64,000 nucleotides of DNA from Thermoactinomycetaceae bacterium (GCA_025449975.1 JANWIG010000058.1:1-64000); one strand, 5' to 3'. Counted from the stretch's first letter, positions 25,184-34,555 are shown. Numbers and translations are program-made. The notes: generated by a model from the letters alone, not told the origin.

Positions 25184-25966
25184 CTAGCTCCCCCTTAGAT
25201 ACCAATCCAAGACCAGCAAAACAAGTACGCCCATCATCGACTCAAGCAAATAACGTTTGGAGACGGGTTTTGATGGTCGTTGATAGACACGGATCTCACC
25301 TGTAAATCCTCGAGCTGCCAGCCCCAGCGACAACTGCCGATAACGAATGAGCGTTTTTTGAAAAAGATTGGCGATGAGGAACCCCATACTGCGAAAACGC
25401 CGCTCCCCACCGCGCGCTTGGATCGCGATCCATTGCTGCTCGGCGCTCATCCAAAAGCTAAAAATAAAGCGATACATGACGAGGAGAATTTCTGTGATCA
25501 TGGTGGGACAACCGATCTTCCTTAAAAGCTGCATGATTTCGGCAAAAGGTGTCGTCAAAACGAGAAAAAGCAAACAAGAAACCGCTGCCAACGAACGAAC
25601 AAAGACGGTCCCTCCTTGCTCCAACCCCTGTTCACTTAGATAGAGAAACCAGTCTCCGATCGCCCATCCCCCCATGGAATCATCCTGTACAAGGGACTGT
25701 TCATCAAGTGGAACCACATGGACTACGAGCATCGGTAAGCTCATCAATAAAAAAAGAGAAATCATCCCCGTCATTTTTAAATAAAATGGAATCGGAATCC
25801 GAGCATAGACGACGATCCAAATCCCCATCCAGATGAAAATCATCATCTGGACGGGAACATGCGTAAAAAACGTCAAACCTAACATTCCCAATGCAAACAG
25901 CCCTTTTTGTTTCGCTGGTAGCCCCCTTAAACGATTGGTATAGGTGAGCCTTTCCAATGATGTCAT
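25184..25966 (-). CDS. cbiQ: Cobalt ECF transporter transmembrane protein CbiQ
   Basis: 260 residues with five or six hydrophobic segments. The coupling helices of the T component are visible (about 165-215), including AIQARGGERRF and LAARGF, the two Ala-Arg-Gly motifs that contact the ATPase. It overlaps the cbiN stop by four bases. Role: scaffold joining CbiM/CbiN to CbiO. Confidence 0.9.
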   Translation of the reverse strand: MTSLERLTYTNRLRGLPAKQKGLFALGMLGLTFFTHVPVQMMIFIWMGIWIVVYARIPIPFYLKMTGMISLFLLMSLPMLVVHVVPLDEQSLVQDDSMGGWAIGDWFLYLSEQGLEQGGTVFVRSLAAVSCLLFLVLTTPFAEIMQLLRKIGCPTMITEILLVMYRFIFSFWMSAEQQWIAIQARGGERRFRSMGFLIANLFQKTLIRYRQLSLGLAARGFTGEIRVYQRPSKPVSKRYLLESMMGVLVLLVLDWYLRGS

Positions 25967-26268
25967 GTTTTCTTTTCACCACGTCCCTTTACACGCCCCC
26001 GATAGAAGCCGATCGCATAGCCGATCACCCCTGCACCAATCGCAGCTTGTACAGAAAAAAACAGCGTCTCTGTTTCGCCTCCAGGCAATTCAATCAACGA
26101 CTCAAACCACGGCTCATAGGTTGGCGCAATCTCTTGAATCGCTTCTTCCGCTTGCCCATCGGCACCGGCAAACTCACTATCTTGGATGAGGATGAGCGGA
26201 ATAACCGCTAACAACACAACCGAGATCACCAAGACTAAATTCGTCCACATACGGCGCTGTTTCTCCAT
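25963..26268 (-). CDS. cbiN: Cobalt transport protein CbiN
   Basis: 101 residues with two membrane helices (about 8-24 and 70-90) and an extracytoplasmic loop bearing the family FAGADGQAEEAIQEIAPTYEPW pattern. CbiN assists metal loading into CbiM. Start and stop overlap the neighbours by one to four bases. Confidence 0.88.
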   Translation of the reverse strand: MEKQRRMWTNLVLVISVVLLAVIPLILIQDSEFAGADGQAEEAIQEIAPTYEPWFESLIELPGGETETLFFSVQAAIGAGVIGYAIGFYRGRVKGRGEKKT

Positions 26269-27026
26269 TATTTCGTCCCCTTCTTTCCAAAATGAAGTAA
26301 ACGCAGCTCTTTTTGGTTATAGGATTGAATTAAATTTAAGACCAATACCGTTAACAACCCCTCACTGATCGCTAACGGAACCTGTGTAATGGCAAAAATG
26401 CTCGCAAACTTTACAAACGAAGCGAGAACTCCACCTGCTTCTGCTGGGAAAGCCAAGGCAAGTTGCAGTGAAGTGACTACATAAGTGGTTAGATTAGCCA
26501 AAGCCGCTGCGAGAAAAACAGCGAAACCCTGTTTATCGCTGATCCGCATCATCAAGCGGTAAACGCCATAGGCGACCGCCGGTCCGACCACTGCCATTGA
26601 AAACGCATTGGCTCCTAAGGTTGTCAGCCCACCATGCGCGAGCAGCAACGCTTGAAATAACAAAACCATACTGCCCAGCACAGTCATCACCCACGGACCA
26701 AATACAATCGCTCCCAATCCCGTTCCCGTCGGATGGGAACTACTCCCTGTCACCGAAGGAATTTTTAAAGCAGACAAGACAAACGAAAAGGCTCCCACAA
26801 GCGCGACCAACAACTTTACCTCTGGATTCTCTTGGATCACGCGACGAAGTGAGCGAAGACCTAGAATAAAAAAGGGAAGAAATAAAACCCACCAAGTAAT
26901 CGCCCATCCCACGGGTAAAAAACCTTCCATGATATGCATCGCATGCACTTCTTGCGGTGTAGCAAAGGTGAAATAAAGAGTGAAACCGACCAGTAGAAGT
27001 CCTTTTAACCAGAATAACTTGTTCAT
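26268..27026 (-). CDS. cbiM: Cobalt-binding transport protein CbiM
   Basis: 252 residues. A 28-29 residue leader ends in EVHA, directly followed by [12 protein letters not shown]. In the family the metal site is formed by a free N-terminal Met-His, so cleavage after EVHA would expose it; that is a sequence-based inference. Further hallmarks are [28 protein letters not shown] and six or seven helices. First gene of the operon, controlled by an upstream cobalamin riboswitch, which argues for cobalt rather than nickel. Confidence 0.93.
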   Translation of the reverse strand: MNKLFWLKGLLLVGFTLYFTFATPQEVHAMHIMEGFLPVGWAITWWVLFLPFFILGLRSLRRVIQENPEVKLLVALVGAFSFVLSALKIPSVTGSSSHPTGTGLGAIVFGPWVMTVLGSMVLLFQALLLAHGGLTTLGANAFSMAVVGPAVAYGVYRLMMRISDKQGFAVFLAAALANLTTYVVTSLQLALAFPAEAGGVLASFVKFASIFAITQVPLAISEGLLTVLVLNLIQSYNQKELRLLHFGKKGTK

Positions 27027-27077
27027 ATATTTTCTCCTTTCGGAAGATACTCAATCGACCACTATCTTTTCACAGCA

Positions 27078-27107
27078 AAAACCCCGACCAATCGATCGGT
27101 CAGGGTT
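27078..27107 (-). terminator. Terminator of the cobalamin riboswitch expression platform
   Basis: AACCCTGACC and GGTCGGGGTT pair on the minus strand and are followed by TTTG. It lies between the aptamer and cbiM. Confidence 0.8.
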
Positions 27108-27199
27108 GGTGATATTCCATAGACAAACAGACAGATATCTCTTTTAAAAAGACATCCGCTTTGACTACCACCTCCCTATCGACCGTAGGTTCACTGGTG

Positions 27200-27375
27200 A
27201 TGCGCAAACAGGCAGGTCTCCTGGCTTATGATCATCGCTTCTTACGTCTTCCCATTTCGCTAGAAATAGTGACATCGTGTAAGTCGCTCCCATTTACAGT
27301 GGCGGGACCGCTCCGGACTTGCACCGGTATTCCCTTTTCACACTTCGATTTGAAGTGACCTGTTTGATCAAGCTA
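27200..27375 (-). promoter_or_regulatory. Cobalamin (AdoCbl) riboswitch
   Basis: On the minus strand the aptamer landmarks occur in order: ACCGGTGCAAGTCCGGAGCGGTCCCGCC (27301-27330 region), CACTGTAA, and the closing AGCCAGGAGACCTGCC at about 27209. It precedes the cbiMNQO operon, so B12 should shut off cobalt uptake. Confidence 0.93.
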
Positions 27376-27422
27376 TTCATTTTTACATAGTTATTATCTC
27401 TCTCTCCTACTCTACTATATTT

Positions 27423-28188
27423 ATGTATCATTTAAAAGATATTAAATTTCGCGATTCGCTTTTCTTTGTTATCGTTGGACTTATGATATATTTCATATTT
27501 GAATCTTTACCTAAGTCAGAAAAGAATACTTCGCTAGCCTAGATATTCCTTATTTACCTTCTATAGGGGAACACTCACAGGTGGATAAAATTAATGGTCA
27601 ATTATCAACCAAAAAAAGGAAAGCATATATCTACATGTAAAAGAAGTAGATCCTGAAAAAGAAATACAGAGACTCGCAAAGAAATTGGGTTTGGAAAATA
27701 GGAAAGTAGAAAAGGGCGCTGATAGTTATCTTGTAAGAAATGGGAAGGAATCTATTGATCTTTTAATTGGTTCTGGATCGTTTACCTACTATTCAGGTGC
27801 TAAAGAATTTATTCCAGCAGGAGTACCATTACAGAGGTATAGCTGAAAATGTATCCTCTTCACTAGCTAGAAAAGAAATCACATCATATCAGGTGTTTTT
27901 TTCAGAAAAATAAATGGACTCCCTGTTTTCGGAGTGTATAAGATTTCAGTCACGATAGGAAAAGAAGTAGAGATCGTTTCACCAATGGAAGCTTTAAACA
28001 AAGTGAAACAAGGTGAGGGACGAGTTTATTTTGATGGACATGCGAAAGAAGCCAATATAGAAAAGGCTTCCCTTGTTTACTGGATGGAGGCTGCAATGGA
28101 AGAGCAAAAAGATGTCATCCCCATGTATCGACTAAAAGGGAAGACCGAAAAGGGTGAAGAGATCAATGCCGTAGCAGCGATTGAATAA
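27423..28188 (+). pseudogene. Decayed gene for a membrane-anchored secreted-domain protein
   Basis: Five coding-like segments follow each other in different frames. The first (ATG 27423) has one membrane span and ends at a TAG near 27538; the next reads DIPYLPSIGEHSQVDKINGQLS; then HVKEVDPEKEIQRLAKKLG...SGAKEFIPAGV; then AENVSSSLARKEITSYQVFF; the last (from about 27904) runs INGLPVFGVYKISVTIGKE to a TAA at 28188. The end, with PMEALNKVKQGEG and a KASLVYW...PMYRLKG pattern, recalls PepSY/YycI-like extracytoplasmic proteins. At least four shifts are needed, several at A or T runs. The former function is unknown. Confidence 0.6.
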
Positions 28189-28195
28189 AAATCAC

Positions 28196-28224
28196 CAAGC
28201 TCTGGTATGGTGTACCAGAGCCCG
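28196..28224. terminator. Bidirectional terminator between pseudogene and methyltransferase gene
   Basis: GCTCTGGTA-N5-TACCAGAGC forms a perfect stem, with T-rich sequence on both sides. Confidence 0.7.
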
Positions 28225-28234
28225 ATTATTTTAT

Positions 28235-28999
28235 CTATCCATTTTTTATTGCAACCACTCGAAGTCGTTTATAGTCAGCGATCCATTGGCCATCTTGCCA
28301 TAAGGTGGATCTTGTTTTTTCCTTGACCTGTGCGATGATATCGCTCTTTTCTTCCTCGCTTATTCCTTGGAAGAAGTCTCCTCCAAAGGCATTCAACCAG
28401 TGATTCAATCCATTTTCCCCTTCTGGAAGTGGAGTGGGACGGTCAAAGTGAACAGCATAGACGACCCGAAACCCTTGTTCTTCCAAAAGCATGCTATACT
28501 CTCCGATGCTTGGAAAATACCAAGGATTTCTTTCCTCAGAGGAAATCCCATAAGAGGATAAAACCTCTTCCAATGCTTGAACCATCGTCTCCACATTCCC
28601 TTTGCCACCCAATTCAGCGACCAATCGCCCGTTCGGTTTTAAAGCCAACCAGATGGACTGAGCGACTTGCTCGGCATTCTTCATCCAGTGCAAAGCCGCA
28701 TTGGAAAAAACGGCATCAAACGGCTTGGTAAACCGAACAGTTTCTGCATTCTCATGAAGAAACGAAATATGGGGATATTTCCTCTTCGCTTGTTCAAGCA
28801 TACTGGCTGCCAAGTCGATCCCCGTCACTTCAGCCCCTGACTGAGCAATTTCATTAGATAGATCTCCTGTTCCGCATCCCAAATCCAAAATTTGCTCCCC
28901 TGCTTGTGGTTGCAGCAAATCTATCAAACTTTTTCCATATCCCGAGACAAAGCCTAACTTTCCATCATATAGCTCGGCATTCCATTGATTGATTGACAT
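28235..28999 (-). CDS. Class I SAM-dependent methyltransferase (trans-aconitate methyltransferase-like)
   Basis: 254 residues. SAM motif I is ILDLGCGTGDLSNEIA, followed by VTGIDLAASML and the FDAVFSNAALHWM segment that is typical of Tam/UbiE-like enzymes. GGAAGGG gives better spacing to the ATG at 28999 than to an in-frame ATG nine bases upstream. The FSNAALHWM and LAELGGKGN patterns favour a small-acid methyltransferase, but the substrate is unproven. Confidence 0.8.
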   Translation of the reverse strand: MSINQWNAELYDGKLGFVSGYGKSLIDLLQPQAGEQILDLGCGTGDLSNEIAQSGAEVTGIDLAASMLEQAKRKYPHISFLHENAETVRFTKPFDAVFSNAALHWMKNAEQVAQSIWLALKPNGRLVAELGGKGNVETMVQALEEVLSSYGISSEERNPWYFPSIGEYSMLLEEQGFRVVYAVHFDRPTPLPEGENGLNHWLNAFGGDFFQGISEEEKSDIIAQVKEKTRSTLWQDGQWIADYKRLRVVAIKNG

Positions 29000-29230
29000 T
29001 TCGTTCATCCCTTCCGTAGGTTTATTTTTATAATACAGAATGGAAGGTTATTCGTCTAAGATATATAATCTATCTTATCCATAGTTTATATCTATGGAAG
29101 AAATGATTTATGGAATAGAGAAAAACGGATAGAAATATCCTTCTATTTTATCGTTAACTAATCTAACTTGAATTTAACGCACATTGGAAACCCCACTTTC
29201 AATTAAAGCATGCATACTTGGAGGATTACT

Positions 29231-30163
29231 ATGGAAATGCGTCTATTGGAATATGCTGTAGAAATATATCGCAAGCGAAGTTTTACCAAAGCCGCCCTTA
29301 GCTTGTGTATTACCCAGCCGTCCTTAAGTCAACAAATTGCCAAGTTGGAACGTGACCTTGGTGTCCGCTTATTTTTTCGGGGTCATGGATCGATCGAACC
29401 AACTCCGGAAGGAATTCGTTTTATAGAACAAGCCGAACAAATTTTGCAGATGCGCAATGATCTCCTGCGGGAAATGAGAGAACGTGGAGAAGGCATGGGG
29501 CGTGATCTCGTCATTGGAACCACCGCAATCACCGGTAGGCACGTTCTGCCTCCGCTCTTAAAAGAGTATGGAGATCGATTTCCCAATGTACAGATTCGTT
29601 TGGTCGAAGAGACCACAGCTCAGCTGACCGAACTAACTGGACAAGGACTGGTCGATCTATCCATTTTGGCTTTACCGATTGAAGACTCCCGTTTAACTAC
29701 AAAAACGATGTTTTCGGAGCCCTTGTATCTCGCTTTACCACGCATTCATCGCGAGTGGATGCCTGAGGAGATCAGATCGTTGATTCCCTCAGACAGTACA
29801 ACGGTTCTTCCGAACAGCCTTCATCTGCACTCTTTGGCCCAAGCCCCTTTGATCCTCTTAAAGCAAGGGTATGGCTTTCGTCGCACGGTCTTAGAGCTGT
29901 GCGCCAAGAGTGGTTTTCAGCCGACGATTGCTTATGAGACGAGCAGTATCGAAACAGCGCAAACGCTGGTTGCCTATGGTCTGGGGATCACGATCGTTCC
30001 CAAAATGGTGATCCAACAACGGAGTCCATCTACTCCGTTATACATTTTGCTCGAACCCCAATCCACTCGAACTCTTGTCTTTGCCTACCATCGGCAGCGC
30101 TATCTTAGTTTAGCAGCAAAGTCTTTTATTGAAATTTATGATCAGAGTAAGGAAGGGCGCTGA
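29231..30163 (+). CDS. LysR-family transcriptional regulator
   Basis: 310 residues. The N-terminal winged helix (SFTKAALSLCITQPSLSQQIAKLERDLGVRLFFR) is followed by a type 2 periplasmic-binding-like effector domain (about 90-295). TGGAGG precedes ATG 29231. It is transcribed away from the methyltransferase gene. A small inverted repeat (TCCATAG-N7-CTATGGA, 29078-29098) in the shared 200-base gap could be its operator. The effector is unknown. Confidence 0.85.
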   Translation: MEMRLLEYAVEIYRKRSFTKAALSLCITQPSLSQQIAKLERDLGVRLFFRGHGSIEPTPEGIRFIEQAEQILQMRNDLLREMRERGEGMGRDLVIGTTAITGRHVLPPLLKEYGDRFPNVQIRLVEETTAQLTELTGQGLVDLSILALPIEDSRLTTKTMFSEPLYLALPRIHREWMPEEIRSLIPSDSTTVLPNSLHLHSLAQAPLILLKQGYGFRRTVLELCAKSGFQPTIAYETSSIETAQTLVAYGLGITIVPKMVIQQRSPSTPLYILLEPQSTRTLVFAYHRQRYLSLAAKSFIEIYDQSKEGR

Positions 30164-30412
30164 TGATGATCTCCGCATGATTTTTTGTAACGTTATTATT
30201 TTGAATAATAATGGTTATTCATCATGCTAGAGTTTATACAATTAATAAACCAAAAAGGATATCCAAGAATAATCGCTGTCTACTGCTGGGTATCGTTAAA
30301 TAGATTTTTGTTTTACACTATTAGCATGCAGATGTATTGAACACTCCCTCCCCTGAGCTAGCATTAAGGGGGAAGGAATAGGAAAAATGATCGAAAAAAG
30401 GAGCTTCATAAA
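30164..30412. other. Intergenic region before mqnB
   Basis: About 250 AT-rich bases. No open frame, no riboswitch; TTACACT-like elements near 30315 could belong to the mqnB promoter but are not convincing. Confidence 0.3.
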
Positions 30413-31084
30413 ATGGAGTCTGGTCTTGACACAAATAACAACGAGCGTATACTCGTGATGACATCTGTCCAAGCTGAACAGGAAACCGTATTGCGTGGAC
30501 TTTGTGACTCCAAACAGTTTGATGTTGTCGTTGCTGGAGTCGGTTCCGTCGCCGCTGCCATCTCGACAGGATCAGCCTTGCACAAAGGGAAATATAGTCT
30601 CGTGATCAGTGCTGGGATTGCCGGTGGATTTATGGATCGGGCAAAAGTGGGATCATTGGTTGTCGCCGATGAAATCATCGCTGCCGACCTCGGCGCGGAG
30701 ACGCCAGAAGGATTTCTCAGTTTAGACAAGCTTGGATTTGGCTTTAGTCGCATTCAGCTTGATCAGCGTTTGGTTAAACAAGTGGCAGACGCCTTACATA
30801 CTGCTGGACTTACGGTCACTACGGGTCCGATTCTAACTGTTTCAACCGTGACAGGAACGGCTACCACTGCAAAGGAGTTGGCTACCCGTGTGCCGCGGGC
30901 GACCGCAGAAGCGATGGAAGGCTTTGGTGTAGCGAGCGCTGCTCAATCTCACCGTCTTCCCTTTTTAGAAATTCGCGCTATTTCCAACCCAGTGGGTCCG
31001 CGAAATCGAGATGCTTGGCAGATCGATCAGGCCCTCGAATCATTAGAAGCTGCTAGCGCAGTTCTATTGGAGGTTTTTAGATGA
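30413..31084 (+). CDS. mqnB: Futalosine hydrolase
   Basis: 223 residues of the nucleoside phosphorylase fold. ILVMTSVQAEQETV begins the fold, VVVAGVGSVAAAISTG and VISAGIAGGFM are the purine/phosphate-site loops, and EAMEGFGVASAA carries the Met-Glu ribose-binding motif. It removes hypoxanthine from futalosine in the alternative menaquinone pathway. AAAGGAG precedes ATG 30413. The stop overlaps the mqnD start by four bases, which makes MqnB more likely than MTA/SAH nucleosidase. Confidence 0.88.
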   Translation: MESGLDTNNNERILVMTSVQAEQETVLRGLCDSKQFDVVVAGVGSVAAAISTGSALHKGKYSLVISAGIAGGFMDRAKVGSLVVADEIIAADLGAETPEGFLSLDKLGFGFSRIQLDQRLVKQVADALHTAGLTVTTGPILTVSTVTGTATTAKELATRVPRATAEAMEGFGVASAAQSHRLPFLEIRAISNPVGPRNRDAWQIDQALESLEAASAVLLEVFR

Positions 31085-31911
31085 AAATCGCTTTTTCCCC
31101 TTGTCCCAATGACACCTTTGTCTTTCATGCTTGGGTGCACGGTCTGATCCCAGGCGCTCCCAAGTTAGATGTTACCTACGCCGATATCGATATTACCAAT
31201 TATTTAGCTCTTCAGCCCAATGGACCGGAAGTGTTAAAGATCTCATACGCCGCTTTACCTTGGGTACTCTCTCAATATGCCTTGGTTCCCTGCGGTGGAG
31301 CCTTGGGAAGAGGATGTGGTCCCCTCGTACTAACCGCAAATGGTTCGGACATCGATCCCGCTCAGCTTGCTGGCAAACGGGTCGCAGTACCAAGTGAACG
31401 CTCTACTGCTTACCTCCTCTTCCGGCTTTGGATGGCGCAACATGTCCCAAACGGTGTGGAGATCCATGTCATGCCCTTCCATGAGATTATGCCCGCAGTA
31501 AGGGATGGAAAAATCGATGCCGGTCTGGTGATTCATGAAGCACGGTTTACTTATCCATCCTATAGGCTAACTCTCTTAGCCGATTTGGGCGAATGGTGGG
31601 AAGCGGAAACTTCTCTACCTATTCCCCTCGGAGCGATTATCGCTCATCGCTCGTTGGATCGCGAGGCAATTACTCGCTGGACACGGGCTTCTGTGGAATA
31701 CGCTTGGACCCATCCGGAAGCATCACAAGACTACATTTTGCAGCATGCACAAGAGATGGATTTAAAAGTAGCACAAGCTCATATTGATCTATATGTAAAT
31801 CAGTTTACAGCCGATTTAGGTGAAGAAGGCTATGCGGCGATTGAATCCCTACTGGGGAAAGCAGCAGAAGAAGGACTGGTACCCAAAGTCGATTTTCAGG
31901 CACTGCGATAA
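31081..31911 (+). CDS. mqnD: 1,4-dihydroxy-6-naphthoate synthase
   Basis: 276 residues. It opens with the diagnostic FSPCPNDTFVFHAW, continues with SYAALPWVLSQYALVPCGGALGRGCGP, and has VPSERSTAYLLFRLW and DAGLVIHEARFTY. The fold is periplasmic-binding-like, and the enzyme converts cyclic dehypoxanthinyl futalosine to dihydroxynaphthoate. Coupling with mqnB shows that this organism makes menaquinone by the futalosine route; mqnA and mqnC must be elsewhere. Confidence 0.92.
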   Translation: MKIAFSPCPNDTFVFHAWVHGLIPGAPKLDVTYADIDITNYLALQPNGPEVLKISYAALPWVLSQYALVPCGGALGRGCGPLVLTANGSDIDPAQLAGKRVAVPSERSTAYLLFRLWMAQHVPNGVEIHVMPFHEIMPAVRDGKIDAGLVIHEARFTYPSYRLTLLADLGEWWEAETSLPIPLGAIIAHRSLDREAITRWTRASVEYAWTHPEASQDYILQHAQEMDLKVAQAHIDLYVNQFTADLGEEGYAAIESLLGKAAEEGLVPKVDFQALR

Positions 31912-31933
31912 ATAGCTTCCATAGGAACATCTA

Positions 31934-31968
31934 CAGGACACCCTGTCTAGACGAGAGTGTCCTGTTTC
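31934..31968 (+). terminator. Terminator of mqnBD
   Basis: CAGGACAC and GTGTCCTG form an 8-bp stem followed by TTTC. Confidence 0.6.
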
Positions 31969-32114
31969 TGCATTTTATTTCTCCCTGATGGATGTTCCGA
32001 TGCTTTTGCCAGATTCAGTATGATTATCATACCTCTCTTATTCTAAATTCAGCATAATCGATCCTCCAATCAAGCAAGATAAAAGTAGACTTTCTAGAAA
32101 GGTACGATCCCTTC

Positions 32115-33431
32115 ATGGCACAAACAACGGACCATTCCAAGCACTCTACCCGTTCTCCTGATTGGTTGCAAGAATATATCCATTCTCCGAAAAAGAAGCA
32201 AAAGCTATATCGAAAAACATTGATGATCGTTGTCCTATCTCAGATTTTTGGCGGAGCAGGCATTGCAACCGGTGTGACCATTGGAGCTCTATTGGCTCAA
32301 GATATGCTGGGAACAGATCAATACGCAGGCATTCCCGCTGCCTTGTTTACTCTCGGCTCTGCTGTGGCGGCGATGTTGGTAGGACGCATCTCCCAACGAT
32401 ATGGACGTCGTTTCGGTCTTTCGGTAGGCTTCCTAGCTGGTGGTATAGGGGCGATTGGCGTTATCATCTCAGCGGTAATCCATCATCTGCCGTTGCTATT
32501 TGTTTCCCTGCTGGTATATGGGGCTGGTACGGCAACCAACTTACAAGCGCGTTATGCGGGCACGGATTTAGCCCATTCCTCCCAACGGGCGACTGCCGTG
32601 AGTATTGCATTGATAGCGACCACCTTTGGCGCTGTAGCAGGACCCAATCTCATCGCGATCATGGGGCAATACGCTGAGTCGATTGGTGTACCTGCTTTAG
32701 CTGGACCGTTCATTCTTTCCGCTGTTGCCTTTATTCTCGCAGGATTGATCTTGCTCTTCTTTCTGCGCCCTGATCCTTTGATCGTAGCAAAAGCAATAGA
32801 GGAGTTAAAAAAGAAGGGTGAACAGCATCAGACCACTCTAGCCTTCGAAACACCTGATATGAAGAAGAAGGAAATCGTGATCGGAGCTACCATCATGATT
32901 CTGTCCCAACTAGTGATGGTCGCCATTATGACGATGACCCCGATCCACATGACTCATCATGGCCATGGTTTGCGTGAAGTAGGATGGGTGATCGGCATCC
33001 ACATCGCTGCCATGTACTTACCCTCTGTGATTACAGGGATCCTGGTCGATCGAATCGAACGGATCGCCATGGCCATTGCCTCTGGAATAACGCTACTCAT
33101 CTCTGGCATTCTTGCAGCTGCTTCTCCTCCCGATTCCATGTTCTTGCTTACGATCGCTCTTGCTCTGCTCGGACTAGGTTGGAACTTTGGATTAATCAGT
33201 GGAACCGCATTGATTGTCGATGCAACCACTTTTTCCAATCGCGCCAAAACACAAGGATCGGTAGATGTATTTATCGCTTTGGCAGGCGCTTCCGGTGGAG
33301 CGCTGTCTGGAATGGTCGTCGCCTATTCTAGTTATGCCACTCTCTCACTTGGAGGAGCGTTGCTTTCTCTACTGATGATCCCAATGGTTTTTTGGGCTCG
33401 TAATTCTTCAAACAGACGGAAAGGTCAATGA
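32115..33431 (+). CDS. MFS transporter
   Basis: 438 residues with about 12 hydrophobic segments after a hydrophilic 35-residue N-terminus. Motif A appears as GRISQRYGRRFGL between helices 2 and 3; the central loop (about 225-255) is polar and Lys-rich. Similar predicted exporters are common in Bacilli, with no known substrate. No ribosome site stronger than AGAAAGG near ATG 32115. Single gene with its own terminator. Confidence 0.82.
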   Translation: MAQTTDHSKHSTRSPDWLQEYIHSPKKKQKLYRKTLMIVVLSQIFGGAGIATGVTIGALLAQDMLGTDQYAGIPAALFTLGSAVAAMLVGRISQRYGRRFGLSVGFLAGGIGAIGVIISAVIHHLPLLFVSLLVYGAGTATNLQARYAGTDLAHSSQRATAVSIALIATTFGAVAGPNLIAIMGQYAESIGVPALAGPFILSAVAFILAGLILLFFLRPDPLIVAKAIEELKKKGEQHQTTLAFETPDMKKKEIVIGATIMILSQLVMVAIMTMTPIHMTHHGHGLREVGWVIGIHIAAMYLPSVITGILVDRIERIAMAIASGITLLISGILAAASPPDSMFLLTIALALLGLGWNFGLISGTALIVDATTFSNRAKTQGSVDVFIALAGASGGALSGMVVAYSSYATLSLGGALLSLLMIPMVFWARNSSNRRKGQ

Positions 33432-33468
33432 GCTGAAAAATTGAGCGGCAACGCTATTTGATTCAAAT

Positions 33469-33502
33469 CGCCGGTCCTGCTAGAGACCGGCGAGCTTTTT
33501 TA
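33469..33502 (+). terminator. Terminator between MFS and LOG genes
   Basis: CGCCGGTC-N8-GACCGGCG is followed by AGCTTTTTT on the plus strand. Confidence 0.75.
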
Positions 33503-34072
33503 TGACCGCCACTTAAATGGAACGGATGGCGGTTTATACTGCTTCATTCTTTCGATTAGTCTAAACGGATCCTCTTCCAAGATTAGCAATCCGGCATGGC
33601 TTTCCGAAATATACCCTTCTCTCTTCGCATGCTGAACGAGCTCGATTAGCGGTTGGTAATATCCATCAATATTGAATAGTCCTACTGGTTTTTGATGAAT
33701 CCCTATCGATCCCCAACTAACGACTTCAAAGATCTCTTCAAATGTACCATAACCTCCAGGTAAAGCGATAAAGCCATCCGACAACTCACTCATCTTCGCC
33801 TTTCTTTCATGCATCCCCTCTACTTGATAAAACTGAGTCACTCCTCGGTGAGCCGTTTCTTTGCAAAATAAACCTGATGGCATCACCCCGATCACTTTCC
33901 CTTCTCCCTGAAGCACAGTATCTGCCACTACTCCCATCAGACCATTGCAGGAACCTCCATAGACCATTTCTAATCTAGCTTCGACCAAAGCTTGTCCTAA
34001 CTCTACTGCTCCCTCTTTATATCTCGGATTACGTCCCATTCTAGAACCGGCAAATACACAAATTCGCTTCAT
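33500..34072 (-). CDS. LOG-family (TIGR00730) nucleotide 5'-monophosphate phosphoribohydrolase
   Basis: 190 residues. The Rossmann fold begins KRICVFAGSRMG; the two family motifs are GGSCNGLMG and PGGYGTFEE (catalytic Glu/phosphate loop). LOG proteins release free bases from nucleoside monophosphates, including cytokinin precursors; in Bacilli the physiological use is unclear. GGAGG is best spaced to the ATG at 34072 rather than that at 34078. Copy A of the repeated inverted-repeat element lies about 110 bases upstream of the start. Confidence 0.85.
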   Translation of the reverse strand: MKRICVFAGSRMGRNPRYKEGAVELGQALVEARLEMVYGGSCNGLMGVVADTVLQGEGKVIGVMPSGLFCKETAHRGVTQFYQVEGMHERKAKMSELSDGFIALPGGYGTFEEIFEVVSWGSIGIHQKPVGLFNIDGYYQPLIELVQHAKREGYISESHAGLLILEEDPFRLIERMKQYKPPSVPFKWRS

Positions 34073-34181
34073 TCGCATCCTCCATCTCTCTATTTGGTTA
34101 AGTGGTTGTTTATTATCATATGTTATGTGCTGTTGTTGCTATTACTAGTGAAAGTGAATTGAATGGTTTTTGTGTGGTATG

Positions 34182-34212
34182 GTTTGTTCTACAAACTAGT
34201 TTATATTTATTA
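34182..34212 (+). repeat. Inverted-repeat element, copy A
   Basis: GTTTG-TTCTA-CAAAC followed by TAGTTTATA. It shares the bases CTAGTTTATA with copy D. A weak TTGTTC-N17-TTATTA promoter would straddle it. Confidence 0.6.
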
Positions 34213-34530
34213 AAATGCAGTCATTTGATTTGTTTTGTAGCAATCCTATTGCAACGGTTTCTTAAACTAAGATTACAAAATAATAAAAAGCATCGAAAGA
34301 GATTCCTTCTAGAAAATCTTTTAATATTTCATATTTGGATCATAATTATACCATTTATACGGCGGATCACCAGATAACTTAACCATTTTACTTATCTATG
34401 TTCGATAACACTGCAAAAGGATTTTCTATACAGTTGTTCAAACTGACGATGTCTTTTTTGTTAGAATTAATGGGACTCATATCTTAAATATAATAACCTG
34501 AATGTTTCTTCATTCTATTGTAGATATGTT

Positions 34531-34555
34531 GTTTGCAATACAAACTGATTTGAAT
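34531..34555 (+). repeat. Inverted-repeat element, copy B
   Basis: GTTTG-CAATA-CAAAC followed by TGATTTGAAT. This is the most divergent copy downstream of the palindrome, and no good -10 box follows. Confidence 0.5.

Noticed and set aside
34102-34377. 91-codon plus-strand frame in the AT-rich island
   Set aside because: It starts at GTG with no ribosome site, spans repeat copy A and has composition expected of AT-rich non-coding DNA.
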